Source of the DNA: Jeotgalicoccus coquinae
GTDB taxonomy: Bacteria; Bacillota; Bacilli; Staphylococcales; Salinicoccaceae
Direction: 5' to 3'
Length of the DNA stretch: 64,000 nt
Assembly: GCF_014207425.1 (NCBI RefSeq)
Contig: NZ_JACHFF010000004.1
Location: 1-64,000, forward strand
The translations under genes and the position numbers were made by a program. The notes under the pieces are model-generated. The model was not told the origin of the DNA, searched no databases, and worked only from the letters and a program-made list of their open reading frames with translations. Below, piece after piece: positions 36,525-45,196 of this stretch (position 1 is the stretch's first letter; every line of letters begins with the position of its first letter).

Positions 36525-36842
36525 ATGAGACCTAAACTTTTACCGCTGTCGGAAACGATGCATTTAATTATGCTGGCATTAAGAAAGCCGCTGCATGGAT
36601 ACGCAATTATGCAGGTGGTGAGTCAAATGTCGGACGGTCAGGTTAATATCGCAGCAGGTACACTATACGGTGCACTCGATAATTTGAAAAAACACAATTA
36701 TATAGAACTGATTTCAGATCCCGGAGAACGCAAAAAAGTATACCAGGTCACAGCACTCGGCAAAGAAATACTGGAACTTGAAAACAAGCGCTTAAATAAA
36801 TTTATTTCACTTTATGAGAGTGGGGATGGTTCAAATGAATAA
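36525..36842 (+). CDS. PadR family transcriptional regulator
   Basis: 105 residues from the ATG six bases after GAGAGGTG. Winged helix typical of PadR subfamily 2: ETMHLIMLALRKPLHGYAIMQ (about 10-30), ISAGTLYGALDNLKKHNYIE-type recognition helix (here NIAAGTLYGALDNL, about 46-59) and the wing ERKKVYQVTALGKE (about 70-83). It probably represses its own operon, which encodes a DUF2812 membrane protein and an ABC exporter; effector unknown. Its stop overlaps the next start by 8 bp. Confidence 0.9.
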   Translation: MRPKLLPLSETMHLIMLALRKPLHGYAIMQVVSQMSDGQVNIAAGTLYGALDNLKKHNYIELISDPGERKKVYQVTALGKEILELENKRLNKFISLYESGDGSNE

Positions 36843-37437
36843 GTACAAATTTTTTATTGATCCGCTGAAAGAAGAACAGTGGATTAATCAGATACAGAAC
36901 AAGGGCTACCGTTTAACGGACATTTCACTTGATTTAATTTATAAGTTTGAAGAAACTTCGGAAGATTACGTTACACGTGTGGATTATCAGGAACAGATGA
37001 GCCAATCAAAATTCGAAGAATACGTCAGTATTCACGAAGAATTCGGCTGGAATCATATAAGAGGCGGCAGGTTCGGAGCGATGACGCAGGTCTGGTCAAA
37101 AATACCGGACGGCAATGACGAGTTATTTTCCGACAAAGAATCTAAAATTAATTATTATAAGAGATATATGAAAATGACGAGCGGTCTGGCAGTGTTATTT
37201 TTAGTCTGCTCAATGTACGTATTACTGTTTAATCCGGACAATGCAGGGATAATTTTTTTAACACCCGGTTTATGGGAGATGCAGGGCATGAATTTCTGGA
37301 GAGCATTTTTGTTTGAACTGCCCTTCGCGCTTATGAGATTGCTTCCTGCAATACTGTTCCCTATTATGATCGTACTGCTTTTCATTGCTTACTACCGGAT
37401 GGATAAAGCGAAAAAAGAACTTGAACTGGAAAATTAA
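36835..37437 (+). CDS. DUF2812 family membrane protein
   Basis: 200 residues from the ATG overlapping the padR stop codon. The N-terminal half (about 1-105) is the soluble DUF2812 domain, with FIDPLKEEQWINQIQNKGYRL-like opening and a GRFGAMTQVW motif; two transmembrane helices follow (about 112-135 and 160-190). DUF2812 proteins are regularly encoded right after PadR regulators of this type and are thought to work in signal sensing or as anti-regulators, but this is not proven. Confidence 0.82.
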   Translation: MNKYKFFIDPLKEEQWINQIQNKGYRLTDISLDLIYKFEETSEDYVTRVDYQEQMSQSKFEEYVSIHEEFGWNHIRGGRFGAMTQVWSKIPDGNDELFSDKESKINYYKRYMKMTSGLAVLFLVCSMYVLLFNPDNAGIIFLTPGLWEMQGMNFWRAFLFELPFALMRLLPAILFPIMIVLLFIAYYRMDKAKKELELEN

Positions 37438-37461
37438 TAATTCGTATAAGGGGATGTTTAA

Positions 37462-38337
37462 ATGGAGCTGAGTAATATTTCTAAAAAGTACCGGAGCAAT
37501 GTTGTTCTCGACAATATTAACTTTACCCTGGACTCAAACGTCACAGGCTTAATTGGTAAAAATGGTGCAGGTAAAACGACGATGATGAAAATCATGTGCA
37601 GCATTATCCAAAGCTACTCCGGTACAGTTACTAAAGATGATAGTGCTGAAATCGGATATTTAATCGAGGAACCGAAATACTATAAAAATAAGTCCGGTAA
37701 ATATAACATCGAGTATTTCTCGAAAATCTATACAAAGGATTACGATAAGCCGTACATTAATTCACTGCTTGAACAGCTCGGCATGACAGGTTATGTAAAT
37801 AAAAAGATGAAAACCTACTCCATGGGAATGAAACAAAAACTCGGTCTTGTCATCGCTCTTGCGAGAAAACCGGAGTATTTAATTCTGGATGAACCGACAA
37901 ACGGCATGGACCCTGATGGTTCGATTGAAGTCCTCAACATTATCCGGAAACTTGCTGCAGAGTACGGAATGAAAGTGCTGATCTCAAGTCATAAACTTGA
38001 AGACATCGAAGCAGTAAGTGACGACATTGTCTTTATCGACAAAGGCAAACTCAGCAGCAAAGAAAATGTTGAACAGCTGAGCACTACTGTGACAATGTCA
38101 TTTGTTTTTGATGATAACGATGCTGAATTTGCATTGAATGTAATCAAAACTTTCGATAAAGAAGCTGTTCAGACAGAGAATATTGTCTCCACAACTTCAG
38201 TGCATCTGCTGCAGGATATGTTAAAAGCATTGAGTGTTGAAAGTATTTATCCTGCTGATATTAACAAGCATCAGCGTTCGGTTAAAGACTATTACTTCAC
38301 ACAAATGAAAGGGGGCAGCCAGCATGAGAATCAGTAA
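37462..38337 (+). CDS. ABC transporter ATP-binding protein
   Basis: 291 residues. Walker A GKNGAGKTT (about 32-40), signature YSMGMKQKLGLVIAL (about 119), Walker B YLILDEPTNGMDP (about 139), switch histidine in ISSHKL (about 177). C-terminal ~80 residues form a small regulatory domain. It belongs to the drug/bacitracin-type exporter ATPases paired with a separate ABC-2 permease, encoded next with a 14-bp overlap. Substrate unknown. RBS AAGGGGATG. Confidence 0.92.
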   Translation: MELSNISKKYRSNVVLDNINFTLDSNVTGLIGKNGAGKTTMMKIMCSIIQSYSGTVTKDDSAEIGYLIEEPKYYKNKSGKYNIEYFSKIYTKDYDKPYINSLLEQLGMTGYVNKKMKTYSMGMKQKLGLVIALARKPEYLILDEPTNGMDPDGSIEVLNIIRKLAAEYGMKVLISSHKLEDIEAVSDDIVFIDKGKLSSKENVEQLSTTVTMSFVFDDNDAEFALNVIKTFDKEAVQTENIVSTTSVHLLQDMLKALSVESIYPADINKHQRSVKDYYFTQMKGGSQHENQ

Positions 38338-39046
38338 ATTAGTTTCGTATGATCTTAAAAATATAATGACGAGCTGGCTCACTTACTTTTCAATTGTACT
38401 GTGTGTGCTTCCTGCATTTGGTATTGCTTACTCTGTAGCTAATTTCAAAGGACCGTTTGAAGTCATTCAGCTGACTTATTTCTTTGCATTTTTCGGTTCA
38501 CTGCTGGTAGTCATTATCGCGATGCTGTCATTCACAAAAGACCTCAGTCAGAATACTGTTACTCTGTTAATGAATGAAAAATCAAGCCGTTTGAAATACT
38601 TTATATCAAAAGTAATTACCATCGGTATTGTCGGTCTGATTTTTGGAATTACCGGAACACTCTCCACTTATTTTCTTGCAGAATATGCAGGACTTGAGAT
38701 GTCATCTGAATTATTCTGGCAAATAACAGTTCACTATATATTATATGCACTGTTCTACGGTACATTATTCCTGACAATCAGCACATTCTATACGAATGTA
38801 CTTGCACTGTTTATCATTGCAATACTTTCTATTGTACTGCTGCCGACGCTGCTCGACGGACTGTTGATGTGGAGTGAACTTCCCGAGTCCATCGGAACAT
38901 TTATAACAGACTGGCTGCCGCTTTACTTTATCTCGGAAACGGTCGGTTCACATAACTGGAACACAGAACATTATATATCTACTGTTATTACAATCATCCT
39001 GATTATCGTAATTGGATTAATTAGAATTCAGAAAAGAGATTATTAA
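38324..39046 (+). CDS. ABC-2 family permease
   Basis: 240 residues with six predicted transmembrane helices (about 18-38, 52-75, 98-120, 135-160, 163-185, 218-236). It overlaps the ATPase gene by 14 bp and its RBS (AAAGGGGG) lies inside that gene, so the two subunits are coupled. Together with the PadR and DUF2812 genes it makes a self-contained inducible export module, probably against a membrane-active or lipophilic compound (inference). Confidence 0.85.
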   Translation: MRISKLVSYDLKNIMTSWLTYFSIVLCVLPAFGIAYSVANFKGPFEVIQLTYFFAFFGSLLVVIIAMLSFTKDLSQNTVTLLMNEKSSRLKYFISKVITIGIVGLIFGITGTLSTYFLAEYAGLEMSSELFWQITVHYILYALFYGTLFLTISTFYTNVLALFIIAILSIVLLPTLLDGLLMWSELPESIGTFITDWLPLYFISETVGSHNWNTEHYISTVITIILIIVIGLIRIQKRDY

Positions 39047-39050
39047 TATG

Positions 39051-39085
39051 ACAAAACTCCGTGGAAATATTCCACGGAGTTTTGT
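39051..39085. terminator. Bidirectional terminator
   Basis: Arms ACAAAACTCCGTGGA and TCCACGGAGTTTTGT with loop AATAT, between the ABC permease gene and the convergent CXXC protein gene. Confidence 0.9.
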
Positions 39086-39384
39086 TATATGGGGAATTCT
39101 TCTTTCCCGGACAATTTAATTATCGATAGCTGCAGCAACAGCACAACTACTATGGCTATTAATGCGATTGTTATATGCACCATTAACGGTGTATCGAAAA
39201 ACACAGGTACAAACATCGCCAGTATCACTATCATACTCAGCATTGATCCCTGCCTTTTCGATTTCAAACTGATGTATTGTTTTTTTCCGCAGTACGGACA
39301 CTTTGTTGATCCATCCAGTGTTTTAAATATTTTGGCCTTATCTTTAAACGTCCATTCTGTATGACATTCCGTACAGCGTGCCAA
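39085..39384 (-). CDS. CXXC-20-CXXC family membrane protein
   Basis: 99 residues starting at a TTG six bases after AAAGGGAGCGG. The N-terminus has CTEC (about 4-7) with a tryptophan after it, and CPYCGKKQY (about 29-37), matching the TIGR04104 pattern of two zinc-binding CxxC pairs about 20 residues apart. Two transmembrane helices follow (about 48-64 and 68-88). Small membrane-anchored zinc-ribbon proteins of unknown role. Confidence 0.7.
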   Translation of the reverse strand: MARCTECHTEWTFKDKAKIFKTLDGSTKCPYCGKKQYISLKSKRQGSMLSMIVILAMFVPVFFDTPLMVHITIALIAIVVVLLLQLSIIKLSGKEEFPI

Positions 39385-39399
39385 ATAAATCCGCTCCCT

Positions 39400-40434
39400 T
39401 TAAGATAATGTTATTTTAACTGAACCCATCTCACTCATATACTCTGCTCTGTACAGCTGTTCAGCAATTTTATTATTCTCGAGCGCATTTTTCACTTTAC
39501 CGACGTTTGCCCTCGTTACAATTTTAGTGAACCTGGGCTCACTGCGGTAGTTTACATTCACAGATCCCATCTTACTGAGTGCTTTTAAATCACTGTCCGG
39601 CGTCAGGTTATCCAGCGAAATTTTACCCAGTTCCGTAATTAAATGATATCTTTCCGCTTTAACGCCCCCGGCGACAATTCTGCCCATTTCCGTTTCCATA
39701 TAAAGGTTCCGGAAGTCGCTTGATTCCACTTTTAAGGTTCCCATCGATGACGTGAATTCACCATAGTTACCCGTCAGTCCTGCAGTATAGATTCCGCCTT
39801 CTTTGGTTTTAATTCTGAACTCTTCCGCTTCAATATCATTAATAGTGACCTTGCCGTCTTTATTATCAATAGTAATCATGTCCAGTTTATGCGGCCAGAT
39901 AATAACAAGCTCGTCTTTTTTCAGCTGTTTGCGCTTTTTCATGAAATCAATAATCGTATTGAATTTCACATCATTCGTGCCGCTGTGATGAATTGTCAGC
40001 TGGTTATTATTTATTTCGTATTCAAGTTTCCCTTTATGTGTATAGCTTAAAAACTTAATACCGAATTTCTTTCCTGATTCAACTTTGATCTCTGCTGTTT
40101 CACCGTTAATAGTAAGCTGACTAATATTGATATCTTTCAGTTCTGAAGCAAAGTTTCCGGTTACAGCTTGTCTGCTCTTTACTTTTTCTTCTTTTATTTC
40201 AGCCGGTTCTGCAGTAATTTCTTCTTCCGGCTTTTGTATAATTTCATCTGCGATAAATTTCTCAGCAACTTTACGAGGGTCTCCGAGAATTTTAAGAAGA
40301 TACTCTTCAGTATCGCCAAGCTCCATCGCTTTTTGTATCTGCATTTTAAAATCTTCTATAATTTCTTTGCGCCGTGGTTCCGGCAGTACTTTCAATTCTT
40401 TTTCCAGCTCTGTTATAAACTCATTCAGCAACAT
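39400..40434 (-). CDS. HAAS (DUF1700)-like plus DUF4097 beta-helix protein
   Basis: 344 residues. N-terminal HAAS-type helical domain (about 1-65: LLNEFITELEKELKVLPEPRRKEIIEDF, ILGDPRKVAEKFI) followed by an acidic linker and a long repetitive beta-strand region (about 110-335) with recurring G-x-hydrophobic patterns typical of DUF4097 adhesin-like repeats. No transmembrane segment or signal peptide is apparent, which is unusual since most HAAS proteins are membrane proteins. Role unknown; such proteins often accompany PadR or sigma/anti-sigma systems. RBS AGGGGA. Confidence 0.7.
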   Translation of the reverse strand: MLLNEFITELEKELKVLPEPRRKEIIEDFKMQIQKAMELGDTEEYLLKILGDPRKVAEKFIADEIIQKPEEEITAEPAEIKEEKVKSRQAVTGNFASELKDINISQLTINGETAEIKVESGKKFGIKFLSYTHKGKLEYEINNNQLTIHHSGTNDVKFNTIIDFMKKRKQLKKDELVIIWPHKLDMITIDNKDGKVTINDIEAEEFRIKTKEGGIYTAGLTGNYGEFTSSMGTLKVESSDFRNLYMETEMGRIVAGGVKAERYHLITELGKISLDNLTPDSDLKALSKMGSVNVNYRSEPRFTKIVTRANVGKVKNALENNKIAEQLYRAEYMSEMGSVKITLS

Positions 40435-40470
40435 TTAATTCCCCTGCTTTTCAAATTTCCTCTATAGTTA

Positions 40471-41172
40471 TTAATCTTTAATATCATTATGCATGTCCTG
40501 CATCTTGTTCTCAACATTCGATATTTCGGATGCACATTCCTGAAGCATTGCCATATATGCCTCTGTATCTTTTTTTGTATTCTTATAACGCATCTTATGT
40601 TCGAGGCTCGCCCACATGTCCATCCCTATCGTGCGGATTTGTATTTCCACCGGTGTATGTTCTGTACTTTCCGATAAAAATACAGGTACTGAAACGACGA
40701 TATGCAGGCTGCGGTAGCCGTTTCCTTTCGGATCTGCAATATAATCTTTACGCTTTAACAGCTTAATATCTTCCTGTTTTAAGAGCAGCTTTTCCAACAC
40801 ATAAATATCTTCTATGTAGTTGCATATAACTCTCATTCCTGCGATATCGAGAATATTTTCTTTTGCACTTTCAATTGTAACCGGCAGATTTTTACGTTCA
40901 AGTTTAGATAAAAGACTGCGCGTTCCTTTTACTCTCCGTTCCATATGATGAATCGGATTGTGTTTATGGATGACCTGGAATTCATCGTCCAGTATTTTAA
41001 GCTTAGTCGTGATTTCTTCCAGCGCAGAAGAATACACATGATTCAGTTCCACAAAGTTTAACATGTTCTCAAAATACTCAAGTGAATTAAAATCCTCATT
41101 CATACTGAATCGTTTCTCCATTGTTTCCCGGATATCTTCTAAATCCATCGATGGTTTACGGTCTACGTACAT
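40471..41172 (-). CDS. Small alarmone (p)ppGpp synthetase, RelP/YwaC-like
   Basis: About 233 residues; start at the ATG giving MYVDRKPS, since GGGAGTGG upstream serves as RBS, rather than the ATG five codons earlier. RelA/SpoT-type synthetase domain only: [20 protein letters not shown] (about 142-161) and [23 protein letters not shown] (about 176-198) hold the GTP- and ATP-binding residues and catalytic glutamate. No hydrolase, TGS or ACT domain. It transfers pyrophosphate from ATP to GDP/GTP; RelP in staphylococci responds to cell-wall stress. RelQ is the alternative, less likely from the opening MYVDRKPS and the NPIHHMERR segment. Confidence 0.85.
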   Translation of the reverse strand: MYVDRKPSMDLEDIRETMEKRFSMNEDFNSLEYFENMLNFVELNHVYSSALEEITTKLKILDDEFQVIHKHNPIHHMERRVKGTRSLLSKLERKNLPVTIESAKENILDIAGMRVICNYIEDIYVLEKLLLKQEDIKLLKRKDYIADPKGNGYRSLHIVVSVPVFLSESTEHTPVEIQIRTIGMDMWASLEHKMRYKNTKKDTEAYMAMLQECASEISNVENKMQDMHNDIKD

Positions 41173-41306
41173 TTCAGCCACTCCCATAATATTTATCGGT
41201 TTCTTTCATTATAGATGGAGACCGTTTATATTATCAAACATCATATATTTATATTTTTCTGAAAAAGAGTTATGATTGACTTAATTTATTAGAAGGAGAT
41301 GGACAT

Positions 41307-42266
41307 ATGACGTTAACACTATCTGATATTCAGGCTGCACATGACAGGATTAAACCTTATATTATCGAAACACCGGTTTTAAGATTACATAATCTTGAAG
41401 AAATACTGGGCTGTGAAGTATATGTAAAATTAGAGAATATGCAGCGTACAAAAGCATTTAAACTGCGGGGTGTAATGAACGCATTGCTACAGCTGACAGA
41501 TGAGGAACTTAATCACGGCGTCGTAACTTCTTCTTCAGGTAACCACGGTCATGCGGTTGCCTATGCTTCAAAAATGCTCGGTATCAAAGCAACTGTCGCT
41601 GTACCTGACACTGCACCGCCGTTTAAACTTCAAAAAATTAAAGAGTATGGTGCTGAAGTTATTCACACTACTGTTGAAGAACGTTTTAAATTACAGGAGT
41701 CACTTGTTGATGAATTCGGCTATACGCTTATTCCGCCATTTAATGATTACCGTATTATGGCCGGACAAGGAACAATCGGCCTTGAAATAATGAATCAGCT
41801 CCCGGATGTGGATCACATCTTCGTACCTGCAAGCGGCGGCGGTTTAATCAGTGGCATCGCCACAGCAGTTAAAGAAACTAAAGACAGTGTTAAAATTCAC
41901 GGGGCAGAACCTGCGAATCTTCCGAAGTTCTCAGAAAGCCTGAAGAACAAAAAACTGACACAGGTTGAAAATAAAGGGACGATTGCGGATGGACTGGTCA
42001 GCATTATTCCCGGGGAAAAGAATTTCCAAATCGTACAGAACTATGTTGATACTTTCCATACGATCAGCGAAGAGGCAATAAAGATGGGACAGAAGTTAAT
42101 GCTGATGGAAGCAAAAATATTAACTGAAATATCATCATCAATCGCGATTGGCGGTATTGTAAACGGAGAAATTAAAGTACATCCCGAAGATAAAGTCTGC
42201 TTTGTTATTACCGGCGGCAACCTTGGATTCGATCAGCTCGACTACATTAAAGATATTAAATACTAA
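41307..42266 (+). CDS. Threonine/serine dehydratase family PLP enzyme
   Basis: 319 residues, no C-terminal ACT regulatory domain, so a catabolic TdcB-like enzyme or serine racemase-like protein rather than IlvA. PLP lysine in RTKAFKLRG (about 46-54), SSSGNHGHAVAYA (about 76-88) and the glycine-rich phosphate loop PASGGGLISG (about 174). It deaminates L-threonine or L-serine to a 2-oxoacid. RBS AGAAGGAG. Divergent from the alarmone synthetase; single-gene unit. Confidence 0.88.
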   Translation: MTLTLSDIQAAHDRIKPYIIETPVLRLHNLEEILGCEVYVKLENMQRTKAFKLRGVMNALLQLTDEELNHGVVTSSSGNHGHAVAYASKMLGIKATVAVPDTAPPFKLQKIKEYGAEVIHTTVEERFKLQESLVDEFGYTLIPPFNDYRIMAGQGTIGLEIMNQLPDVDHIFVPASGGGLISGIATAVKETKDSVKIHGAEPANLPKFSESLKNKKLTQVENKGTIADGLVSIIPGEKNFQIVQNYVDTFHTISEEAIKMGQKLMLMEAKILTEISSSIAIGGIVNGEIKVHPEDKVCFVITGGNLGFDQLDYIKDIKY

Positions 42267-42268
42267 AT

Positions 42269-42300
42269 AAAAAAACTGAGGCCGATGCCTCAGTTTTTTT
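42269..42300. terminator. Terminator shared with the MFS gene
   Basis: Arms AAAAACTGAGGC and GCCTCAGTTTTT, loop CGAT, flanked by A- and T-tracts; bidirectional. Confidence 0.9.
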
Positions 42301-43687
42301 TAATTGTACTGTCATAAACAAATAATGATGCAATTAATCCGATCAGAGCAATCCCTGTTATAAAGTAAAATGCGAAATGCGTACCTGCAGCAATTCCGAA
42401 TTCAGCACTTTTATCAGCAGCACTCTGCCCTATCGTGAAGAGTGTAATCGCAATCGCAGTACCCAGTGCCCCGCCGACCTGAGTCAGCGTATTCATCGCA
42501 GCCGAGCCGTCCGCGTACAGCTGATGCGGCAGCTGGTTCATTGCATTTGTCTGGGACGGCATAGTTGTCATCGGCAGTCCGATGAACATAATCATAAATA
42601 GTACAATGACCTGCCATACAGGCGTTGAGTCTCCGAGGACAATTAAAAATCCGATATTCGCAGCGGTAATTAAACCAAACCCTGTAACGATGAAAAACTT
42701 CGGTCCAATTTTATTGTACAGAGCCCCTACAACCGGAGACATTATAAAATTAAGTGTATTTCCCGGCAGCAATATCAGTCCTGCAGCAGCTGCAGTATAA
42801 AACAATGCGCCTTTTAAATAGAGCGGCATTAAAATCGCCGTCGATAAAATAATAAACAGACTGATAAACATCAGCAGCGTTCCAATTGTAAACATCGGAA
42901 ATTTAAAGATTGCCAGGTTAATAAGCGGTGTTTCAAGTACTGTCTGTCTGCGTGCAAATAATATAAGTGCAATAATTCCGATAAGAAGCGGCAGCCAGAC
43001 AGTCATTGATGTGAACGCATTATCGGCATACATGCTTAAACCGTAAACAAGTCCTCCAAAACCAATTGATGAGTACACAACTGACAGATAATCCATTTTC
43101 GGTTTTGTTACTGACGATACGTTTTCCACTACTATTAATGAATAAATCAGCAGCAGAATATATAACGCCGCACTGATCCAGAAAATATAAGTCCATCCGA
43201 CAGTTGTAATAATTACACCGGAAGCTGTCGGTCCGATTGCCGGAGCTGCTGTAATAACAAGTCCCATCAGTCCCATAACCATTCCGCGTTTATGTACGGG
43301 GAAAATGACCATCAGCACACTCAGCATCAGCGGTAGGATGATTCCCGTACCAAGTGCCTGCACAATTCTGCCTAAAAGCAGCAGTTCAAAATTCGGAGAT
43401 AATGCAGCGAGTACCGCACCGATTCCTGATATCGACAAAGAAGCAGTAACCAGCTGTCTCGTTGAAAACCATTTAATTAAAAATGCCGATACCGGTATTA
43501 AAACTGCCATCGTCAGCAGATATCCCGTTGTCAGCCACTGCGCAGTTGATGCAGTAATTTCGTATTCACTCATTACATCCGTCAGTGCCATATTCAGGGC
43601 AGTTTCTCCGAAGAGTCCGACGAATGCTCCAAGCATTAATGCAAACGCCATTAATTTCGTATATTTAGTATTTATTAAAGCTTCCAT
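42290..43687 (-). CDS. MFS drug:H+ antiporter (DHA2, 14-helix, LmrB-like)
   Basis: 465 residues with 14 predicted helices. Motifs of DHA2 exporters: D in GLFGETALNMALTDVM (helix 1, about 24), QWLTTGYLLTMAVLIPVSAFL (about 50), LGRIVQALGTGIILPL (about 108) and antiporter motif C APAIGPTASG (about 148). It should extrude hydrophobic drugs or toxic metabolites using the proton gradient. The stop codon lies in the shared terminator. RBS weak. No regulator adjacent. Confidence 0.87.
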   Translation of the reverse strand: MEALINTKYTKLMAFALMLGAFVGLFGETALNMALTDVMSEYEITASTAQWLTTGYLLTMAVLIPVSAFLIKWFSTRQLVTASLSISGIGAVLAALSPNFELLLLGRIVQALGTGIILPLMLSVLMVIFPVHKRGMVMGLMGLVITAAPAIGPTASGVIITTVGWTYIFWISAALYILLLIYSLIVVENVSSVTKPKMDYLSVVYSSIGFGGLVYGLSMYADNAFTSMTVWLPLLIGIIALILFARRQTVLETPLINLAIFKFPMFTIGTLLMFISLFIILSTAILMPLYLKGALFYTAAAAGLILLPGNTLNFIMSPVVGALYNKIGPKFFIVTGFGLITAANIGFLIVLGDSTPVWQVIVLFMIMFIGLPMTTMPSQTNAMNQLPHQLYADGSAAMNTLTQVGGALGTAIAITLFTIGQSAADKSAEFGIAAGTHFAFYFITGIALIGLIASLFVYDSTIKKN

Positions 43688-43811
43688 TACATTCTTCTTT
43701 CTATTTACAAATATTTTCCCGCATAATCATTACCCGGCAGTACACCTCCCGGTTACTGCAGTCATATTAAATCATAGCAGATTTCCTTTAAAATACTCCA
43801 GTTTTATTTAA

Positions 43812-43841
43812 TAAAAAAAAGAACCTTCATCAGAAGGTTCT
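43812..43841 (-). terminator. Terminator of the DUF819 gene
   Basis: Minus strand: stem AGAACCTTC/GAAGGTTCT, loop TGAT, then an eight-base T-tract. Confidence 0.85.
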
Positions 43842-43851
43842 GCATAAATAA

Positions 43852-45069
43852 TTACATTAATGAAGTAAACCACAGTCCGAGCGATGTTCCGATGTAGTTT
43901 CCGATAATATAGCCGAGTGTCCCGATAATTAAAATCGGTCCTACAAGCTTCGTCCAGCCGCGTGAAATTGCCATCGCTGCAGCTGTAGTCGGTCCGCCGA
44001 TATTCGCATTTGATGCCAGAATAATTTCTTCCAGATTAAATTTGAACAGACGTCCGAAGCCAAATGAGATCACCATATTAATAAACACAATGATTGCTGC
44101 GAATACTAATATTAACGGCGCATTTTGCAGAATCATCGGAATTGATGCCGGTACACCGATAACCACAAAGAATATATAGATAAAGAATGTCCCGAATTCC
44201 TGTGAACCTGAAATACTTTCGAAGTATTTGGGAAACATTGCAACTGACAATAATGTCAGTGTCGTCAGCATCAGATAATCATCACCGATAATACCTCGTA
44301 ATATTGATAACAGTACGTTGCTGTTTTCCGGAATCAGGTTTGAAAAGAATCCTGCCAAACTGAATGATACCGCAACAATAACAAACGCTGTACCGATTGC
44401 TTTGGCGATATCCTGCAGTGAAATTTCTTTCCCTTTCCAATACTCCGAAGCCTGGTTATCACTGCCGCCATTTTTTTCGAGTTCGTCCATATGAGGTGTA
44501 CCGAACTTGCTGCGGAAGAAATTTAACGCAGGTATTGTAATGAGTACGAAGAAGTACAATACCATTAAAAGGTTATCTGCTACCACAGTTGCAGATACAG
44601 TGTCCTGCGGCACATCAAAACGCGTTGCCATCGCAGCAAAGTTAACCCCGCCTCCGGTATATGATGCACTCAGCATCGCACCGATGTAATTCAGCTGCGG
44701 AATAAACTCTCTTAAAATAAAGAATGCTGCAATCGTACCGGAAATTGTCCCGACTGTACTAATTAAGAAGATGAGTAACAGACGCTTACTCTCCTGCCAT
44801 ACTTTAACGATATTCGACTGAAACAACAGCAGCGGAATAGCCAGCGGTACGACATAAGTCCACACCGTATCGTAAACCGGCGATTCCAGCGGAATCACTC
44901 CTGTGTTGCTTAACAGCATCGCACCGGCAAGTGCAATAATCGCACCCGACAGCTTAGACGCCCAGCTGTATTTCTGTTCCAGAATGATCGCAACTGCCGC
45001 CCAGCCAATTAAAATTGCCCACAACACCCAATAGTTCTCGGGGTGTATAAGACTCGTAGCTTCTCCCAT
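43852..45069 (-). CDS. DUF819 family membrane protein (YjcL-like)
   Basis: 405 residues, about eleven transmembrane helices. YIGAMLSASYTGGGVNFAAMATRF (about 131-154) and the C-terminal ILASNANIGGPTTAAAMAISRGW (about 350-372) are inverted-repeat motifs typical of DUF819/YjcL, related in design to 2-hydroxycarboxylate/Na+-dependent carriers. Transported substrate unknown. RBS AAGGGGG. Stand-alone gene. Confidence 0.85.
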   Translation of the reverse strand: MGEATSLIHPENYWVLWAILIGWAAVAIILEQKYSWASKLSGAIIALAGAMLLSNTGVIPLESPVYDTVWTYVVPLAIPLLLFQSNIVKVWQESKRLLLIFLISTVGTISGTIAAFFILREFIPQLNYIGAMLSASYTGGGVNFAAMATRFDVPQDTVSATVVADNLLMVLYFFVLITIPALNFFRSKFGTPHMDELEKNGGSDNQASEYWKGKEISLQDIAKAIGTAFVIVAVSFSLAGFFSNLIPENSNVLLSILRGIIGDDYLMLTTLTLLSVAMFPKYFESISGSQEFGTFFIYIFFVVIGVPASIPMILQNAPLILVFAAIIVFINMVISFGFGRLFKFNLEEIILASNANIGGPTTAAAMAISRGWTKLVGPILIIGTLGYIIGNYIGTSLGLWFTSLM

Positions 45070-45149
45070 AATTGTTCCCCCTTCTGTCTAGTTATCACAA
45101 TTTTACTTCATGGGAAAAAGAATTGACAGATAATTATTAAAAGATTTAA

Positions 45150-45193
45150 AAACCTGTACATCAGCTTTGGCAAACTAAATGTACAGGTTTGTT
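45150..45193 (-). terminator. exoA/xth terminator
   Basis: Arms AAACCTGTACAT and ATGTACAGGTTT around a 17-nt loop, directly after the exonuclease III gene on the minus strand. Confidence 0.75.
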
Positions 45194-45196
45194 AAT

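Noticed and set aside
43688-43851. Regulatory element in the gap between the MFS and DUF819 genes
   Set aside because: Apart from the DUF819 terminator and GC-rich fragments near 43735-43760 that do not pair cleanly, I see no defined site.
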